Shown here in pieces: positions 26,575 through 37,100 of a stretch of 64,000 nucleotides of DNA. Within the stretch, counting starts at the first letter, position 1; every line of letters begins with the position of its first letter. This DNA is from a bacterium (GTDB lineage: Bacteria; Actinomycetota; Acidimicrobiia; Spongiisociales; ZC4RG35). The notes beneath the pieces were generated by a model. The model was not told where the DNA came from and searched no databases. It was given only the letters and a program-made list of their open reading frames with translations. The stretch is taken from assembly GCA_028824015.1 (NCBI GenBank), contig JAPPFC010000002.1:62001-126000 (forward strand), read 5' to 3'. The position numbers and the translations under genes are program-made.

Positions 26575-26769
26575 TTAGAAGAGTCCGCTGACCATTTCAG
26601 CCAGCACCGCCAGGCCGATGGCTCCTCCCACCCACTTCATCCACCGAATGTCAATGCGAATCGCATCCAGGTCTGTTCGAATTTCGTCCAAAACCATGGC
26701 CAGAGCATTTGTCTGGGGTCCGGTGAACCCCGCCTCCCGGAGGGCCGATCGTTGGCTAGCTCTCGTCAT
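26575..26769 (-). CDS. Small TM protein, paralogue 1 of 3
   Basis: A 64-residue protein: N-terminal 'SQRSALREAGFTGPQTNALA', a short helix 'RTDLDAIRIDIRWMKW' and one C-terminal membrane span 'VGGAIGLAVLAEMVSGLF'. It shares both ends with the two neighbouring genes but lacks most of the central coiled coil. The layout is like DUF1640-type coiled-coil/TM proteins. ATG is preceded by GGGAGG. Function unknown. Confidence 0.75.
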   Translation of the reverse strand: MTRASQRSALREAGFTGPQTNALAMVLDEIRTDLDAIRIDIRWMKWVGGAIGLAVLAEMVSGLF

Positions 26770-26894
26770 ACAACCTCCCGTTTCATATTCTCTTCTTCGA
26801 TGATAGGCGGACTGGCCCTACCAAGTGCGGCCGAAAAGGGGGACGGATATGAGAGGTCGAACAGGCGGGCTCCCAGCGATGCTGGGCCGATGAC

Positions 26895-27212
26895 CTATAA
26901 GAAGAGTCCGCTGACCAGTTCTGCCAGCACCGCCAGGCCGATGGCCCCTCCTATCCATTTCATCCACCGCACGTCAATGCTGAGCGCGGTCAGGTCACCG
27001 CGGATCGCGGTCAGGTCACCGCGGAGTCCTGCCTGGTCACCGCGGAGTTCTGCCAGGTCACCGCGGAGTTCTGCCAGGTCGCCCTTCAGTTCTTCCTTGA
27101 CTGCCAGCAAGTCTTCCTTGGTTGCCAGCGGTTCCAGAGCCATGGCCAGAGCATTTGTCTGGGGTCCGGTGAATCCCGCCTCCCGGAGGGCCGATCGTTG
27201 TGCTGCTTCCAT
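26895..27212 (-). CDS. Small coiled-coil TM protein, paralogue 2 of 3 (expanded)
   Basis: A 105-residue protein with the same N-terminal segment ('QRSALREAGFTGPQTNALAM') and C-terminal membrane span ('IGGAIGLAVLAELVSGLFL') as its neighbours. Between them are 'ATKEDLLAVKEELKGD' and about five heptad-type repeats of the form L-R-G-D-L-x-x, giving a coiled coil. 'ATKEDL' followed by heptads and a terminal TM is seen in DUF1640-like proteins. GGGAGGTGG precedes the ATG. Probably oligomeric and membrane-bound; function unknown. Confidence 0.8.
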   Translation of the reverse strand: MEAAQRSALREAGFTGPQTNALAMALEPLATKEDLLAVKEELKGDLAELRGDLAELRGDQAGLRGDLTAIRGDLTALSIDVRWMKWIGGAIGLAVLAELVSGLFL

Positions 27213-27341
27213 CTTGCCACCTCCCGTGTGCAGATTCCTTCATCTGATGATAGGCGGACCGGCCCTACCAAGTGCGGCCGAAAAGGGGGACGGATATGAG
27301 AGGTCGAACAGGCGGGCTCCCAGCGATGCTGGGCCGATGAC

Positions 27342-27596
27342 CTATAAGAAGAGTCCGCTGACCAGTTCTGCCAGCACCGCCAGGCCGATGGCCCCTCCTA
27401 TCCATTTCATCCACCGCACGTCAATGCTGAGCGCGGTCAGGTCACCGCGGATCTCTGTCAGGTCGCCCTTCAGTTCTTCCTTGACTGCCAGCAAGTCTTC
27501 CTTGGTTGCCAGCGGTTCCAGAGCCATGGCCAGAGCATTTGTCTGGGGTCCGGTGAATCCCGCCTCCCGGAGGGCCGATCGTTGTGCTGCTTCCAT
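27342..27596 (-). CDS. Small coiled-coil TM protein, paralogue 3 of 3
   Basis: An 84-residue version of the preceding paralogue, identical over the N-terminal 45 residues and the C-terminal 30, but with 21 fewer residues, exactly three heptads. ATG 27596 follows GGGAGGTGG; a longer open frame reaching into the doxX-like gene is spurious. The near identity to paralogue 2 shows recent tandem duplication. Confidence 0.8.
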   Translation of the reverse strand: MEAAQRSALREAGFTGPQTNALAMALEPLATKEDLLAVKEELKGDLTEIRGDLTALSIDVRWMKWIGGAIGLAVLAELVSGLFL

Positions 27597-27676
27597 CTTG
27601 CCACCTCCCGTGTGCAGATTCCTTGACCTGATGATAGACGGAACATCCCTGCTATCTATGGCGTAGGGGGTGGAGG

Positions 27677-28087
27677 TCAGAGGTCGAACAGGCGGGCTCC
27701 CAGTTCCCAGCCCATGTCGGCGCCGGTGGCCGACATTGCGAAGAGGACCAATCCGGCGCCGGCGATGGAGACGTTCTTCATGAACATCGACATCTCGACG
27801 GTCCTGGTCGGCTCCTCGTCGGACCAGAAGTGATGGACCATGAAGGCGGCCACCAGCACGTACACCGCCAGCCCGAGGACGGCCAGATCTATCCACACCC
27901 CGAGGATGACCCCGAGGCCGCCCACGGCGATGAGCACACCCGAGATCCGAGCCAGCAATCCGGCAGCGGGAACTCCCCGAGACGCCGCGTACCCGGCGGT
28001 GGCGTCGGGTTGGGCAAGGTGACCTATTCCCGCTCCCAGGAATATCAAGGAAAACAGAACCCTACCGATTATCAACAAAGCCTCCAT
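27677..28087 (-). CDS. DoxX-family membrane protein
   Basis: A 136-residue protein with four hydrophobic helices: 'LIIGRVLFSLIFLGAGIGHL', 'ISGVLIAVGGLGVILGVW', 'LAVLGLAVYVLVAAFMVHHF' and 'SIAGAGLVLFAMSAT'. The first helix with 'GHL' and the third with 'HHFW' are typical of DoxX/DoxD-like proteins, some of which couple to thiosulfate or disulfide redox chemistry; no substrate can be assigned here. Its 3' end has been copied twice into the downstream repeats. Confidence 0.85.
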   Translation of the reverse strand: MEALLIIGRVLFSLIFLGAGIGHLAQPDATAGYAASRGVPAAGLLARISGVLIAVGGLGVILGVWIDLAVLGLAVYVLVAAFMVHHFWSDEEPTRTVEMSMFMKNVSIAGAGLVLFAMSATGADMGWELGARLFDL

Positions 28088-28317
28088 GCCTCACCTCTCT
28101 CGGTTGTGTCGCCCGGTCTGTCGCCGGGGTTTGCCAAAGCAAGCGTAGGTCTGATCAACCCTTTCGACGGCCGTTCCCCGGTCTTCAGGCGAGACGGAGA
28201 GGCGCATCGACCTCAAATTCATGAGGCCCGGGGTTTCGGATGTCCGTTGGGCGCCCGGTGGTTTGGGCCTCCCCTCATCCGAGTTGTTCATGCCGGGTTC
28301 GGAGGGGATCTCGCCAC

Positions 28318-28905
28318 TCAGGCGAGGTTGGGTCCTCGTCCGGCGCGGCCAAGCCGGGAGCGTCTTCGGATCCACGTGAGGACTGCCAGGGCCACGACGG
28401 TCACCACGGCTGCCAGGAAGTTGAACAGAATGTCGATCGGATCGAACACCCGGCTGGGCAGGAATACCTGGAGGAATTCGTCAACGGTTCCCACCAGGGT
28501 CGTCACTGCGATGGCGAGGAGGCCGGGGGAGGGGATGCGCCGACCCCAACTCCTGCCTTCATGGAGCGCCTCGCGAACGAAGGTCGCCAACACGCTGTAT
28601 TCGATTAGGTGGGTTCGCTCTGCCAGAGTCATCCGGGCGAACATCATGAAATAGACCATGGCAATCCCCAACAGGACTCCGATCTCGACGCCGCGAGGCC
28701 GGATCTGCAGGCCGTAGGCCAGCACGGTCATCGCCAGGAAGCCCATCACGAAGAAGAACAGGAAGACGTCGAGCGGGTCGCCGCCCTCGCTGGTCCGCCG
28801 GGCCAGGGTCCCCGTCAGGCCGAGGGTCGAGTAGATAGCTACGGTCGCCGCCAGGGCCCAGAGCCACAGTCGACGTTCCCGGACTGTCACGAACAGGGCC
28901 ATCAA
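28318..28905 (-). CDS. VanZ-like membrane protein
   Basis: A 195-residue protein with about five hydrophobic segments. The VanZ-like signature is in 'RTHLIEYSVLATFVREAL' (His-Glu-Tyr near residue 100) and 'VGTVDEFLQVFLPSRVFDPI' with 'DILFN'. VanZ gives teicoplanin tolerance in enterococci; most members of the family have no known role. No vancomycin-resistance genes are nearby, so resistance is not implied. Single gene between doxX and the carbonic anhydrase, same strand. Confidence 0.85.
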   Translation of the reverse strand: MMALFVTVRERRLWLWALAATVAIYSTLGLTGTLARRTSEGGDPLDVFLFFFVMGFLAMTVLAYGLQIRPRGVEIGVLLGIAMVYFMMFARMTLAERTHLIEYSVLATFVREALHEGRSWGRRIPSPGLLAIAVTTLVGTVDEFLQVFLPSRVFDPIDILFNFLAAVVTVVALAVLTWIRRRSRLGRAGRGPNLA

Positions 28906-29012
28906 GGGTCAAAATAGCATCGGGACGCTCCTGGAACCCCTATTCCTGCTCTGCTCATGCAGGAAGGTCCCACGGTCGCAGGAGTAAATCCACCTCCTGT
29001 CAGGAGGCCGGG

Positions 29013-29504
29013 TCAGGTGACCTCGTTCAGTCTCCCGGTCGCGCAGTCGTATACGAAGCCGCGGATGTCGCCCTTGTTGGGAACGAACGGGCTTGCCTGG
29101 ATCCGCGCCATCGACTGTCGCACGTCCTCTTCGAGGTCGCCGAACGCCTCCAGCGCGAAGGCAGGCCGCAGGCCGGTGTCGGCCAAGATGGCGTCCTTCA
29201 CGTCGTCGTCGCGGAAGGTCAGCATTCCACAGTCCGTGTGGTGGATGAGCATGATCGACGTCGTGCCCAGCAGGCGTTGGGAGATCGTCAGCGACCGGAT
29301 GGCGTCGTCGGTGACCACCCCACCGGCGTTCCGGATGACGTGAGCGTCGCCTTCGGCGATCCCCAGCAGGCTGTGTGTGTCCAGGCGCGCGTCCATGCAC
29401 GCCACCACCGCCAGGCCGAGCCCGGGAGGCAACGGCACGTCGCCCTTGTCGAAGGTCTCCGCATAGCGGGTGTTGTTTGCTACCAGATCGTCGATAACGG
29501 TCAT
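29013..29504 (-). CDS. Beta-class carbonic anhydrase
   Basis: A 163-residue enzyme converting CO2 and bicarbonate. The zinc ligands and dyad are visible: Cys, Asp and Arg in 'VACMDARLD' and His and Cys in 'LIHHTDCGML'; 'VIRNAGGVVTDDAIRSL' is the other conserved block. The size and 'FVPNKGDIRGFVYDCATG' ending suit the small actinobacterial type. ATG 29504 is preferred over the adjacent TTG. It lies downstream of the ammonium transporter on the same strand with a gap of 113 bp. Confidence 0.93.
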   Translation of the reverse strand: MTVIDDLVANNTRYAETFDKGDVPLPPGLGLAVVACMDARLDTHSLLGIAEGDAHVIRNAGGVVTDDAIRSLTISQRLLGTTSIMLIHHTDCGMLTFRDDDVKDAILADTGLRPAFALEAFGDLEEDVRQSMARIQASPFVPNKGDIRGFVYDCATGRLNEVT

Positions 29505-29617
29505 CAAAGCACTCCTTGTGGCTCTCTGCCCAGGTTCGTTCCCGGACCGACGAGCGACCGCGGTGGATCCCCCGTCGTTTCAATTAACAGCATGGGGGTA
29601 GTGGTTATTTCACGTCC

Positions 29618-30808
29618 CTAGCGGATCCAGTAGGCGTCCTCGCCGTGCTGGGCGATGTCCAAGCCGATGATCTCATCCTCGCGGGCGGCGCGCAGACCGA
29701 TGGTCCTGTCCAGGATCTTGGCCAGGATCCAGGTGGCGACAAAGGTGAAGACGATCACGGCCAGCACTCCCGCCACCTGCTTTCCGAAGAAGCCGACGCC
29801 TCCGTAGATGAGGCCGTCGAATTCGCCGTACGCCACCGACGAGAACACCCCGGTGAGCACCCCGCCGATCACTCCACCCACCATGTGGATTCCCACCACG
29901 TCCAGGGAGTCGTCGTAGCCGAACTTCTCCTTGAGCCCGACCACCAGCGAGCAGATGTAGCCGCCCGCCGCACCTATGACGATCGCGGCCGACGGGCTCA
30001 CGAATCCGGCGGCCGGAGTGATGGCCACCAGTCCCGCCACCGCTCCGGAGACCAGGCCCAGCAGGGTGGGTCGACGATGGCGGGTCCAGTCGGAGACCAT
30101 CCATCCGAAGGCCCCGAGAGAAGCGCCCACCTGGGTGTTGAGCAGGGCGGTGATGGCTGCTCCGTCGGCGGCCAGGGCCGACCCGGCATTGAATCCGAAC
30201 CAGCCGAACCACAGGATCCCGGTGCCTATCAGGGTGAGGGGAAGCGAATGCGGCGGGTGCTCGACTCCGAAGTCCTGCCGGGGTCCCAGCACCCTTATCA
30301 GCGCCAGGGCGGCGACTCCGGAGTTGACATGGATGACCAGACCCCCGGCGAAGTCGCGGATGCCCCATGAATACAGCAATCCGTCGCCGGCGAATCCCCA
30401 GTGGGCCACCACGGGATAGATCAGGAGCGACCAGAGGGCGGCGAAGATCACCCAGGATGCGAACTTCATCCTCCCGGCCACGGCGCCGGCTATCAGGGCG
30501 GGAGTGATGACGGCGAACATCATCTGGAAGACCGAGAAGAGAGTCTCCTCGTCGCCAAGGCCGGCCAGTCCCACCTTGTCCAGGTTGCCGATGATGCCGA
30601 GATCGCCGACGCTGGCGCCGAAGGCCAGCGAGTACCCGACCACCACCCAGATGATGGTGGCGATGGGGATGGTGACCACGTTCATCATCAGCATGTTCAC
30701 TACGTTCTTGGAGTTCACCATGCCGCCATAGAAGAGGGCAAGCCCCGGCACCATGAACAGCACGAGGGCCGAAGCGGTGATCATCCAAGCGATGTTGCCA
30801 GCGTCCAA
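29618..30808 (-). CDS. amt: Ammonium transporter
   Basis: A 396-residue channel protein with eleven hydrophobic helices. Signature segments are 'ALFYGGMVNSKNVVNMLMMN', 'DFAGGLVIHVNSGVAALALI' (first pore His region), 'WFGWFGFNAGSALAADG' and 'DSLDVVGIHMVGGVIGGVLT' (second pore His). It imports ammonium or conducts ammonia. The start is TTG, preceded by AGAGAGG. No glnK or other PII gene follows, unlike the usual amtB-glnK pair. A strong hairpin lies just upstream of the ribosome binding site. Confidence 0.95.
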   Translation of the reverse strand: MDAGNIAWMITASALVLFMVPGLALFYGGMVNSKNVVNMLMMNVVTIPIATIIWVVVGYSLAFGASVGDLGIIGNLDKVGLAGLGDEETLFSVFQMMFAVITPALIAGAVAGRMKFASWVIFAALWSLLIYPVVAHWGFAGDGLLYSWGIRDFAGGLVIHVNSGVAALALIRVLGPRQDFGVEHPPHSLPLTLIGTGILWFGWFGFNAGSALAADGAAITALLNTQVGASLGAFGWMVSDWTRHRRPTLLGLVSGAVAGLVAITPAAGFVSPSAAIVIGAAGGYICSLVVGLKEKFGYDDSLDVVGIHMVGGVIGGVLTGVFSSVAYGEFDGLIYGGVGFFGKQVAGVLAVIVFTFVATWILAKILDRTIGLRAAREDEIIGLDIAQHGEDAYWIR

Positions 30809-31148
30809 AACAGATCCTCTCTTCCAGATGGGCCCCCCGGTGCGCCGGGGCCCATGGCGCTATAGCCGATCAATAATAAGGGGGACTTCGGATTTCACGA
30901 GGGACTGACGGTGGTGAGCGGGTCCCACTCCGGTCCTCCGGCGCATCCGGGCGCTCTGGACCGGTAGGCGACGAAGGACTGCAACCTCGAACGCGACTCG
31001 CGTCATTGTGCGATCAGGTTCGTTCAAAGCCTCGGGTGGGCCCGTCGGTCACCGCCGATGGAGCCCGGGCGATGATTCGGATGGGGTGTCCGCATCCATC
31101 GCCACACCCCCCGAAGGTGTCGGGGGCATCGACCACCGCCCGATTCCT
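30809..31148. other. 340-bp intergenic region
   Basis: It separates the giant surface-protein gene from the ammonium transporter gene on the same strand. Apart from the leader hairpin, an AT-richer patch near 30870-30890 (TTATTATTGATC, then TATAGC on the minus strand) could be the transporter promoter. No convincing ORF or RNA motif is seen. Confidence 0.5.
30828..30855 (-). promoter_or_regulatory. Leader hairpin before the ammonium transporter gene
   Basis: ATGGGCCCC and GGGGCCCAT form a perfect 9-bp stem around a 10-base loop. It lies about 20 bases before the TTG start and just before the AGAGAGG ribosome binding site on the transcribed strand. There is no U run after it, so it is not a simple terminator; an mRNA-stability or translation-control role is possible. 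Confidence 0.5.
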
Positions 31149-34100
31149 TCATGTCAGGAGACTCCTCTTCGGCCTGTCCTTCTTCTTCCTCGTCCCAGGG
31201 AGGATTAGAAACAGCAACACCATCAACCCGATCACACTGAGGGGCATCAGAGGCAGGTCCTCGAATCCAGTGATTCCAAGCAAACCGGGTGCTATGGGAA
31301 AGATGCTCAACAGGGAGTCGGATGCCGGAGCGCGTTCGGCGACGGATGAATCGGCTGCAGTTGGGCTGACGGCGGAAGCCGTTCTGGTCAACTGGCTGGA
31401 CGCAGCGTATGAGAGATGCGGGATCACCGTTACCGTGAAGGTCTCCGTCACCACGTACTCGCCGTCGTCTGCGGTTATCGTCACAACGTAACTCCCCGGA
31501 GCGGCGCTGCTGGCAACTGCTCCGCTCGTCATGCCCTCCTCGGGATCGTAACCCAAACTGGCCGGCAGGCCTGTCACGGTCACGATGGGCGAACCGTCGT
31601 CTGTCACGATGATCGCGAAGGGGCTTATCGTCTGACCCTGCGAATACCTCTTGTCATCCGGTTTGGTGATTACGGGCGGGCTGTTGGCGCTCCCACCGTT
31701 TCCATCATCGTATCCATCATCGTATCCGTCTGGGTTTTTCTCTCCGTAGGTGGTCCATGTGGGTTCCTGGCAATCATCCGAACCGGACGCCGGCGTCGAC
31801 CCACCGAAGAGAATGACATCCGGATGAATCGGGGTGGCTGAACCATCCGGGGACTTGGGGAAGTAAAAGGCCGCTAGCCCTGCCTGGAAGCAAACCACCT
31901 CGACGGGAGCGTCCCCGTCACTGATGGCCACGGGTGGGAGTCCCGAGGGCGGCGATGTCGGCAAGGGTGTCAACACCGACGGGGGTGTTGCATGAAGAGA
32001 GTTGGGGTCGGGGTCCGGGTTGGGGTTTGGACCGTCAGTGTCCGGGTCCGGGTCCGGGTCCGGCGTCGGATCCGGGTCGGGATCAGGTGTCGGAGTCGTG
32101 TCCGGCGGGGGTGGCGCCGAGGTCGTCAACTCAGCCGTGGAACCCTCTCCCGGATCCGACCACGGGCTGGCGCCGTCTTCATTATGGGCGCTTACCCGGA
32201 CTTCATAGGCGGTGTCGGCCTGTAATCCAGGGATGGTGGCGCTGGTCTGGGTTCCGCTCGGCTGTATTTCCTGCCACTGACTTTCGCCCACCGGTCTGTA
32301 GGAGAGTCCGTAGGATGTCAGATCCGGCTTGCCTGTCATGTCGGGAGCCGCCCAGGACACGTCCAGTGTTGACGAGGGCGAGACAGCCGACTGGGTTACC
32401 GCCGGGGCCTCTGGTTTCAGGGGCGGTTCGGCAACGTCGGTCACGGCAATCACCACCGTCGTCAATGCATCGATGATGTGATCGTCGTCTATGCCGACGA
32501 GGCTCAGGCCGTCGCTGGCCTCCACGATCACGGTGTGGGAGGCTTCGGTTTCGTAGTCCAGGTTGGCGCCCTCCTTCACGCTGATCTGACCGGTGGCCGA
32601 GTCCACTGCGAACAGGGTTGACGGGGTCTGCAGGGAATAGGTGAGCGGGTGGCCCTCGGGGTCTATGGCTGTCACCGCTTCACCTATTAGCGTCCCGGCC
32701 GGAGAGTTCTCCGGCACCGACCGCTCGAGGGCCTGCCTGGAGAATTGGGGGGCCCGGTTTTCCGCCTCGGTGGTCCCTTCACCCGACGATGACCAGGGCC
32801 CTGGTCCTTCGTGGCGGCTCAGTGCCCGCACCTGCGCCTGGTAGGTAGTGCCCGCCTCCAGACTCGAAAGGCTGAGGGCGGTGTCGGTGGCTGTGAGGGC
32901 GCCGGAGTAGGCGGTCCACTCGGCGGGGTCCTCCCCGGCGGCGGCCTTTTTGCGATGTCTCACCTGATAGCCGGTGATGACAGAACCGTTGGCTGCCGGG
33001 GCGGTCCAAGCCATGTCAAGGACGGTGGTGGGATCCTCCGTCGATTGCGCCAGCGTGGGTGTGTCGGGCTCTCCGGGTTCGACGTCGGTGATGTTGATGG
33101 TGAGGTTGGCGGTGGCGGTTTGTCCTTGCACCGTCCAGGTCACCCTGCCGGTGTAGGACCGCTTGGCTTCGTAGTTGGGGCTGGCGCCTCGTTTCACGCG
33201 TATCTGTCCAGTGGACGAGTTGATCACGAACGCGGCGGCGGCGTCGCCGGACAGGGCGTAGGTCAGCGCCTGGTCCTGGTAGGGCCTTCCGTTGACCGGG
33301 GTCCCCACCCTGGTGCCGGCGGGGGAGTTCTCGACGACGCGGCGGGTCAGGCTCGTGAAGCCATTCGCGTTGACGGTTTCGGAGACGATTCCGCCGTAGG
33401 GGTCCTGAGCGCTGTAGGTGACCTGTGATGCGCCGGGGTTGAGGACTCGGATCCGCAAGGTGTCGGAGGCGTCGCCTTCTATGTTGACACGGATCATGCC
33501 GGGATACTGCGAGGTGGCCGTGTAGGTCAGCGTGTCAGAGTCATCGTCGGCGAATTTGCCGCTGATTGTCCGGAGAGCGTCGTCCCCTCCCAACTGGAGA
33601 CGATAGGTTGGAGTGGCGTCGGTCGGCGCCGTTCGCCGCGGTGGGCGGTTGGCGCGTCCGGTTGCGGTGTCCGACCACGGGCCGGGTCCTTCTTCGCTGG
33701 TTTGGGCTCGGATCTGTGCTTCGTAGGTGGCGCCCGGGTCGAGGTTGGGGAGGTTGACGGTGAGGGTGGCGGCTGACAGTGTTCCGGTGTGGGTGGTCCA
33801 GTCCGCGGGGTTTTCGCCGTCGGCGGCTTTCTTGCGGTATCGGGCCTCGTAACCGGTGATGGTGAGGCCGTTGGCGTCCGGGGCGGTCCAGGTCACGTCC
33901 AGGGCGGGGTCGGATGGTTCGCTGAACTCTGTTCGGGTGACGGTTGGTGTGTCGGGTTTCCCGGCTTCGATGTCGGTGATGTTGATGGTGAGGTTGGCGG
34001 TGGCGGTTTGTTCCTGCACGGTCCAGGTCACCTCGCCGGTGTAGGAACTGGTGGTCTCGTAGTCGAGGGTGGCGCCCTGCTTGACGCTGATCTGTCCGGT

Positions 34101-37100
34101 GGACGAGTCGATCTCGAACGCGGCGGCGGCGTCGCCCGACAGGGCGTAGGTCAGCGCCTGGTCCTGGTGGGGCCTTCCGTTAACCGGATTCCCCACCTTG
34201 GCGCCGGCGGCGGAGTTCTCCTCGATGCTCCGGGTCGGGTTCTGTGTGCCGGTACGTGTGACTGTGTGGTCGACATAGCCTCCGTACCCGTCGTGAGCGC
34301 CGTAGGAGAGGGTCGATGTGGCCGGGTTCAGCATCCTGTATACGATTCGCTGTCCTCCCGGTTCTGTCTGGATCCAGGCGCTGATGATGCTGGGGTATTG
34401 AGCCGTGACCACAAAGCGCCGCCCGTCCCCGTCAGGATCCGTGAACATCCCATGCATGTAGGTGCTGACTCTGTAGTCGGGCCCAACCGCCCTGTCCGCT
34501 TTCAGCAACATCGAATCGGTGGTCACCTGCGGTGGGCGGTTGGCGCGTCCGGTTGCGGTGTCCGACCAGGGTCCGGGTCCTTCTTCGCTGGTTTGGGCTC
34601 GTACCTGTGCTTCGTAGGTTGCGCCCGGTTCGAGGTTGGGGAGGTTGAGGGTGAGTGTGGTGGCTGACAGTGTTCCGGTGTAGGTGGTCCAGTTTGCTGC
34701 TTCTTCCCCGGCGGCGGCTTTCTTGCGGTATCGGGCTTCGTAGCCGGTGATGGTGAGGCCGTTGGCGTCGGGGGTGGTCCAGGTCACGTCCAGGGCGGGG
34801 TCGGATGGTTCGCTGAACTGGGTGCGGGTGACGGTGGGGGTGTCGGGTTTCCCGGCTTCGACGTCGGTGATGTTGATGGTGAGGTTGGCAACCGCTTCCT
34901 GGCCTTGTACGGTCCATTGCACCTTGCCGGTGTAGGAGCTGGTGGTCTCGTAGTCGAGGGTGGCTCCTTGTTTGACGCTGATCTGTCCGGTGGTCGAGTT
35001 GATCTCGAACGCAGCGGCGGCGTCGCCCGACAGGGCGTAGGTGTACGTCTCTTCCTGGTAGGCGGTTCCTACTACGGCTCTGCCCACCTTGGCGCCGGCC
35101 GCGGACCTCTCGGGGATGCTCCGGGTCGTGTTCGCCACTGTTTTGAGTTTGACGGTCTTGGACGCATGTCCTCCGTAGGGATCGCGGGCGCCGTAGGTGA
35201 TGGTGGCCGAACTCGGATTGACGCCCTGCGCCTTTAGATCGGGGCCATCTGGCCAGGCCTTGACTATTCCGGGATAGTTCGAGGAAGCCGTGTACGTCAG
35301 CGTGTCATCGTCGGCGTCTGAGAAGACCCCCGAGATGTCCCAGGCGTAGGCCGTGCCCCAGTTGAGGTCCTGGTCAGGCACATACAGGGCAGTCAGACCT
35401 GGTGGGCGGTTGGCGCGGCCGGTTCCGGTGTCCGACCAGGGTCCGGGTCCTTCTTCGCTGGTTTGGGCTCGGACCTGTGCCTCGTAGGTTGCGCCCGCTT
35501 CGAGGTTGGGGAGGTTGAGGGTGAGTGTGGTGGCTGACAGTGTCCCGGTGTAGGTGGTCCAGCTTGCGGGTTCTTCGCCGGCGGCGGCCTCTTTGCGGTA
35601 TCGGGCCTCGTAACCGGTGATGGTGAGGCCATTGGCGGCCGGGGCGGTCCAGGTCACGTCCAGGGCGGGGTTGGTCGGTTCGCTGAACTGGGTGCGGGTG
35701 ACGGTTGGTGTGTCGGGTTTCCCGGCTTCGACGTCGGTGATGTTGATGGTGAGGTTGGCAACCGCTTCCTGGCCTTGTACGGTCCATTTCACCTTGCCCG
35801 TGTAGGAACTGGTGGTCTCGTAGTCGAGGGTGGCGCCTTCCTTGACGCTGATCTGTCCGGTTGTCGAGTCGATCACGAATGCGGCGGCGGCGTCGCCCGA
35901 CAGCGTGTGGGTGTACGTCTCGTCTCCGTAGGCGTTCCCTACTACCGGTCTGCCCACCGTGGCGCCGGCGGCGGACCTCTCGGCAACCTCCCGTGTCTCA
36001 TACGCCACTGTTGTGAGTTTGACCGCTTTGGACGCACGTCCTCCGTAGGCGTCGCGGACGCCGTAGGTGATGGTGGCCGAACTCGGATTGAGAGGCATCA
36101 TTTTCATGTCGGAGCCAACTGTCCAGGCGTTGATCACTCCCGGATAGTCCGAGGTGGCCGTGTACGTCAAAGTGTCGCCATCTGCGTCGGAGAAATAGGT
36201 CTCTATTTCCCAGGAATAGGGTTTTCCCCAGCCGAGGTTTTGTTGAACGTAATACTTGTTGGTGTTCTGGGGTGGGCGGTTGGCGCGGCCGGTTCCGGTG
36301 TCCGACCAGGGGCCGGGTCCTTCTTCGCTGGTCTGGGCTCGGACCTGTGCCTCGTAGGTTGCGCCCGCTTGCAGGTTGGGGAGGTTGAAGGTGAGGGTGG
36401 TGGCTGACAGTGTCCCGGTGTAGGTGGTCCAGCTTGCGGGGTTTTCGCCGCTGGCGGCTTTCTTGCGGTATCGGGCCTCATAGCCGGTGATGGTGAGACC
36501 GTTGGCGTCGGGGGCGGTCCAGGTTATGTCCAGGGCGGGGTCGGTCGGTTCGCTGAACTCTGTTCGGGCGACGGTGGGGGTGTCGGGTTTCCCGGCTTCG
36601 ATGTCGGTTGTGTTGATGGTGAGGTTGGCGGTGGCGGTTTGTTCCTGCACGGTCCAGGTCACCTTGCCCGTGTAGGAACTGGTGGTCTCGTAGTCGAGGG
36701 TGGCGCCTTCCTTGACGCTGATCTGTCCGGTGGTCGAGTTGATCACGAACGCGGCAGTGGCGTCGCCCGACAGGGCGTAGGTGTACGTCTCTTCTCCGTA
36801 AGCTGCCCCTTTTATCGCTCTGCCCACCGTGGCGCCGGCGGGGGACCTCTCGGGGATGCTCCGCTTTGGGTTCGCCACCGTTGTGAGTGTGACGGTTTTG
36901 AACACACGTCCTCCGTAGGGATCGCGGGCGCCGTAGGTGATGGTGGCCGAACTCGGATTGACGCCGGTCGCCAGTAAATCGCGCCCTGCTGCCGAGGCGC
37001 TGACTATTCCGGGATAGTTCGAGAAGGCTATGAGGGTCAACGTGTCGCCATCTGGGTCTGGGAAGAACTTTGAGATGTCCCAGGCGTAGGTCTGACCCCA

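Larger units (their letters stand above)
26801..27628. repeat. Tandem 446-bp duplication carrying the small TM gene
   Basis: Two copies begin at 26801 and 27247, 446 bp apart, both with 'tgataggcgg' and then almost identical DNA through the promoter-distal ends of the genes. Each contains a 25-bp piece identical to the 3' end of the doxX-like gene (at 27677-27703), so the duplicated unit captured that gene's tail. The second copy is shorter by 63 bp, three 21-bp repeats. Confidence 0.85.

Noticed and set aside
28318-28905. Vancomycin or teicoplanin resistance
   Set aside because: The VanZ-like family is broad and no vanHAX-type genes are nearby.
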